From positions 1 to 33,664 of IMG/VR virus record IMGVR_UViG_3300015360_000123: 33,664 nucleotides of DNA; one strand, written 5' to 3'. A program made the translations under genes and the position numbers. This document shows, piece by piece, positions 31,301 to 33,664 of the stretch (its first letter is position 1; the number at the start of each line of letters is the position of its first letter). The notes beneath the pieces were generated by a model, which did not search any database, was not told where the DNA came from, and saw only the letters and a program-made list of their open reading frames with translations. The DNA is from a virus.

Positions 31301-31689
31301 GTTTTAACGGATCGACGCTGATTCCGGCCGTGGTCGCCGCCGTGACGGCGGGCGCCGCCGCCGCCGAGACGGTTCCCCTGGAGCCGACCAACGACATCAT
31401 TCGGCTGGTCGTCATTCTTGGCGGGGTTATCGTCGGCACGATCGCACGGTCCCCAAACTGGTTCGACGAGACGACCGGAGCCTTTAAGAAGCGGGTCTTT
31501 CTCGTCGACGTATCGGCCGTAGGCCTGATCGCGATGTGCGCCTGGTCGGCCGCTATATTTTTCGACTTGACCAATGCCCAGGTCGGAGCGGGGACCGGCT
31601 TGGCGACCTTTTTCGGCCTAGCGCCGTTCCGGGATTTCGCCCTGACGGCGCTCATGGATTGGCTCGCGCGCAAGACTGGCAAAAAGTGA
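31297..31689 (+). CDS. Putative holin or holin-like membrane protein
   Basis: This 130-residue protein starts at GTG 31297, overlapping the lipoprotein stop. It has hydrophobic segments near 7-24 (LIPAVVAAVTAGAAAAET), 34-50 (IIRLVVILGGVIVGTIA), 69-90 (FLVDVSAVGLIAMCAWSAAIFF) and 92-110, so three or four membrane passes. It ends with a basic tail (WLARKTGKK). Size, topology and position next to endolysin and spanins suggest a holin. The family is not clear to me, and a role shared with the next membrane protein is possible. Confidence 0.65.
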   Translation: MSFNGSTLIPAVVAAVTAGAAAAETVPLEPTNDIIRLVVILGGVIVGTIARSPNWFDETTGAFKKRVFLVDVSAVGLIAMCAWSAAIFFDLTNAQVGAGTGLATFFGLAPFRDFALTALMDWLARKTGKK

Positions 31690-31701
31690 GGATTTTCCCC
31701 C

Positions 31702-32019
31702 GTGGCGCTTGACAGCGAGAACGATCGACAGACCGAGCAAATCCGGCGCAGCGCCCTGAACGCCTTCGGACGCGGCATCACAACCCCGCTAGGGAAGCGC
31801 ATCGTGGAAGGCCTCGGGACGGCAATGTTCGTCGGCTACGTGATGCTGATGACCTGGATCATCGCCACGAACTATGCCAATCGGATGTGGCGCGGCACCG
31901 CGACGACAAACCAATGCCTCTTGCTCAGCCTTCAGGCCGACCACGATCCGTCGAAGGGTGTGCCGGCGTGGTGCCTGGGGCCGCTTGAGGAGATTCGGTC
32001 CGGGAGTCGACCGTCCTGA
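31702..32019 (+). CDS. Small single-pass membrane protein of the lysis cassette
   Basis: This 105-residue protein starts at GTG 31702 with GAGGA upstream. It has a charged N-terminus (DSENDRQTEQIRRS), one membrane helix (about 39-55, LGTAMFVGYVMLMTWIIA) and a C-terminal part with two cysteines (NQCLLLSLQADH, PAWCLGPLEE) that may face the periplasm. No family is recognised. It could be an antiholin or an accessory holin. Its last codons overlap the metallophosphoesterase start as CTGA. Confidence 0.65.
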   Translation: MALDSENDRQTEQIRRSALNAFGRGITTPLGKRIVEGLGTAMFVGYVMLMTWIIATNYANRMWRGTATTNQCLLLSLQADHDPSKGVPAWCLGPLEEIRSGSRPS

Positions 32020-33182
32020 CTACCCACATCGACGAAGAACTCAAGCGGTTCGCGACGCCCCGGCAGGCCGAGTATATCGACGCAGTCAATCAATACGGCA
32101 GCGCACGCAAGGCCGCGGCGCCACTGAATACGTCGCACCAGGTTATCACGAATGCAGTCCACGCAGTCCGGAAGAAGGCCGCCCTGCAGGGCTACAGCCC
32201 CGACCACGATTACACGAAAACCGTGCCGGACGGCTTCATGGTTCGGGGCGTCTCGTCCTACTACAATAAGGAAGGCGAGCTCTCCGGCCAGTGGGTCAAG
32301 AGCCGCGCCGACGATCAGGCGCGCGAACAGATCATCCGCGAAGCCTTCGCCGCCATGGCCGACCAGTTGCCGCGGCTGGAGCCTATCGCGGCGCCCGATC
32401 CCCTCGCTTCGCCGCTCTGCAACCTCTTCACCCTGACCGACTCGCACGTCGGCATGCTGGCCTGGAGACGGGAGGGCGGGGAGGACTGGGATCTGAAGAT
32501 CGCCGAGGACGTCCTGACGCGATCGTTTGAGCATATGGTCGTCGCGGCGCCGCGCGCCCGCGTGGCCGTGGTGAACCAGCTCGGCGACTTCCTGCACCAG
32601 GACTCCATGTCGCCGGTCACGCCGACGCACGGTCACATCCTGGACAGCGACACCCGGTTCTCGAAGATCGTCGCGGTCGCACTGCGGATCTTGCGGCGCG
32701 TGATCGATCGCGCCCTGGAGACCCACGACGAGGTTCACGTCATCCTGGCCGAGGGCAATCACGATATTGTGTCGTCGCTCTGGCTGCGCCACATGTTCAA
32801 GGCGCTCTATGAGCGGGAGCCGCGCGTCACGGTGAACGACAGCGAACTGCCCTATTACGTCTACCGGCACGGCCGGACGATGCTCGCGTTCCACCACGGT
32901 CACATCAAGAAGAACGAAGCCCTGCCGCTGTTCTTCGCGGCCCAGTTCTCCGAGATGTGGGGCGCCACGGCGAAGCGGTATGTCCATGTCGGGCATCGCC
33001 ACCACGTCGACGAGAAAGAGCATCCCGGCATGAAGGTCGTGCAGCACTCGACCCTGGCGGCCCGCGACGCCTACGCGGCCCGCGGCGGCTGGACGACCGA
33101 GCGCCAGGCGCTCGCCATCACATACCACGAGGAGCATGGCGAAGTGGCGCGCAACACCGTTACGCCCGGAATGCTGGGGTAG
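32016..33182 (+). CDS. HTH-metallophosphoesterase with probable CTG start
   Basis: The 388-residue reading begins at CTG 32016, which overlaps the upstream stop as CTGA and is preceded by GGGAG nine bases away. The first ATG in frame (32238) and GTG (32223) would cut off about 70 residues. Those residues form a helix-turn-helix-like part (RQAEYIDAVNQYGSARKAAAPLNTSHQVITNAVHAVRKKAALQGYSPDHD) found in relatives of this protein, so the longer form is favoured. The phosphoesterase core shows D142-S-H144, GD191, GN248-H249-D250, HH293-294-GH296 and GHRHH (326-330), a full two-metal site. Possible targets are nucleic acids or nucleotides. No ATG, GTG or TTG lies between the upstream in-frame stop (31986) and the HTH part. 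Confidence 0.85.
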   Translation: MTTHIDEELKRFATPRQAEYIDAVNQYGSARKAAAPLNTSHQVITNAVHAVRKKAALQGYSPDHDYTKTVPDGFMVRGVSSYYNKEGELSGQWVKSRADDQAREQIIREAFAAMADQLPRLEPIAAPDPLASPLCNLFTLTDSHVGMLAWRREGGEDWDLKIAEDVLTRSFEHMVVAAPRARVAVVNQLGDFLHQDSMSPVTPTHGHILDSDTRFSKIVAVALRILRRVIDRALETHDEVHVILAEGNHDIVSSLWLRHMFKALYEREPRVTVNDSELPYYVYRHGRTMLAFHHGHIKKNEALPLFFAAQFSEMWGATAKRYVHVGHRHHVDEKEHPGMKVVQHSTLAARDAYAARGGWTTERQALAITYHEEHGEVARNTVTPGMLG

Positions 33183-33203
33183 GGTGGATTATCGCGACAC
33201 CCT
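33181..33203. terminator. Possible hairpin at the convergent gene ends
   Basis: AGGGTG (33181-33186) and CACCCT (33198-33203) form a 6-bp stem with an 11-base loop. The last bases of the + strand stop (33180-33182) and the whole minus strand stop (33189-33191) lie within it. There is no T-run, so termination is only suggested by position. Confidence 0.35.
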
Positions 33204-33527
33204 TACAAGCGCCACGTTTATCCTCGACCAGAAACCAATCTCGACCGGGCCGTATACCACGCCGGCGACCATCGCGGCGGCGACATGCCCCAGGATGATC
33301 GAACTGCCGGTGTCCCGGATGTAGGTCAGAAGCTCGTCGGCGTAGGCTCGTCCACGGGCGCAGTCCTGAGTGTAACGCCCCGTCCGGGTCGGATACCAAT
33401 AGTCGGAGCCTCGCGCGAAACTGAATGGCGGCATGGCGCCGGATTCCTCGGCGCTCCAAAATGAGGTGGGACGGTCGCCGGAAACGCGGGCGAAAGGGAG
33501 TTCGGCGATCGAGGCGACAGGCTGCAT
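33189..33527 (-). CDS. Minus-strand hypothetical protein with own promoter
   Basis: The 112-residue protein has a proper ribosome site on the minus strand (GGAG seven bases before the ATG at 33527). The sequence SDRPTSFW-like GDRPTSFWSAEESG, then SDYWYPTRTGRYTQDCARGRAYADELLTYIRDTG and an Ala/Gly/Val-rich end (ILGHVAAAMVAGVVYGPVEIGFWSRINVAL) resembles unnamed small phage proteins. The end is hydrophobic but short for a membrane segment. No function is recognised. It runs against all neighbouring genes and marks the edge of the late region. A longer frame covering 33160-33597 in another phase is a shadow. Confidence 0.7.
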   Translation of the reverse strand: MQPVASIAELPFARVSGDRPTSFWSAEESGAMPPFSFARGSDYWYPTRTGRYTQDCARGRAYADELLTYIRDTGSSIILGHVAAAMVAGVVYGPVEIGFWSRINVALVRVSR

Positions 33528-33557
33528 CAGAGTTCTCCAGGGCGTGATGAGTATGAA

Positions 33558-33585
33558 ATAATACGCAGTCGGATAGGTTTGGCAA
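33558..33585 (-). promoter_or_regulatory. Minus-strand sigma-70-type promoter
   Basis: Read on the minus strand, TTGCCA (33580-33585) and TATTAT (33558-33563) are 16 bases apart. The start point would be near 33551, some 24 bases before the minus-strand gene's ATG. The surroundings are AT-rich relative to the coding regions. Confidence 0.45.
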
Positions 33586-33610
33586 GAAGAAAATCAACCT
33601 GACTCGCCGG

Positions 33611-33629
33611 GGTGACAGAAGGAGTCACC
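33611..33629. promoter_or_regulatory. GGTGAC-N7-GTCACC inverted repeat
   Basis: A perfect inverted repeat with 6-base arms and a 7-base spacer lies 26 bases upstream of the -35 box of the minus-strand promoter. It has the look of a dimer binding site. Its sequence is unrelated to the TTCAA element, although the 7-base spacer is the same. Confidence 0.4.
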
Positions 33630-33664
33630 TTGATATGCGGTGGGGGTGATTCGACGGCTTAGGC

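Noticed and set aside
33160-33597. 145-codon minus-strand frame overlapping the last gene
   Set aside because: It lacks a ribosome site, whereas the overlapping frame at 33189-33527 has a clear one. Its start would also lie upstream of the promoter's -35 box.
1-33664. CRISPR arrays, tRNA genes, insertion sequences, integrase or attachment sites
   Set aside because: None could be found by reading: no regularly spaced longer repeats, no cloverleaf-like sequences with CCA ends, and no transposase or integrase motifs.

Overview
The window is a contiguous piece of a GC-rich, long-tailed (siphovirus-type) double-stranded DNA phage genome. It carries the end of a replication module, a full head-and-tail morphogenesis module, a lysis module and one late enzyme gene. 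Almost everything is on the + strand in tightly packed transcription units, with stops and starts overlapping as ATGA or GTGA. The families present (DUF2793-type fibre protein, BR0599/DUF2163-type tail-tip protein, GH19 endolysin, lambda-order head genes) are common in phages and gene transfer agents of Alphaproteobacteria. I infer such a host, but nothing in the window proves it. No integrase, repressor, tRNA gene, CRISPR array or insertion sequence was seen, so lifestyle cannot be decided here.

Layout. 1-4070: replication/recombination genes (family-B-like DNA polymerase with 3'-5' exonuclease, degenerate DUF4326-like protein, superfamily II helicase, VRR-NUC nuclease). 4071-4377: AT-rich regulatory gap. 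4378-7157: virion appendage genes, namely a putative SGNH-hydrolase-like receptor-binding protein, a beta-rich fibre protein and a small protein. 7158-7518: an island with one minus-strand gene and a large palindrome. 7519-10730: AlpA-like HTH protein, zinc-ribbon protein, small and large terminase. 10825-19240: lambda-like order W, portal, protease/scaffold, decoration protein, capsid, FI-position gene, connector, Z, U, V, G/GT. 19241-29905: tape measure with an embedded transglycosylase, tail-tip genes and fibre genes. 29920-32019: GH19 endolysin, i-spanin, o-spanin and two membrane proteins. 32016-33182: HTH-metallophosphoesterase. 33189-33527: a minus-strand gene with its own promoter.

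Three recoding or alternative-start devices are visible: a G-GGA-AAA slippery heptamer in the tail chaperone gene, an internal ribosome site and start for the scaffold inside the protease gene, and a probable CTG start for the metallophosphoesterase.

Two window-wide signals are not explained by ordinary annotation. First, a 17-bp element of the form TTCAA-N7-TTGAC recurs in nearly every AT-rich intergenic gap, in the same orientation, just upstream of the next gene. It is often a tandem pair at exactly 20-bp pitch. This looks like a phage-wide operator or promoter family. Second, a short acidic peptide (D/E)EFEAL(M/L) recurs at the extreme C- or N-terminus of at least five unrelated proteins (a truncated upstream gene, the DUF4326-like protein, the AlpA-like HTH, small terminase and portal). 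Its codons vary synonymously and every copy lies at a gene junction. I know of no described role; a shared docking tag is the most interesting reading.
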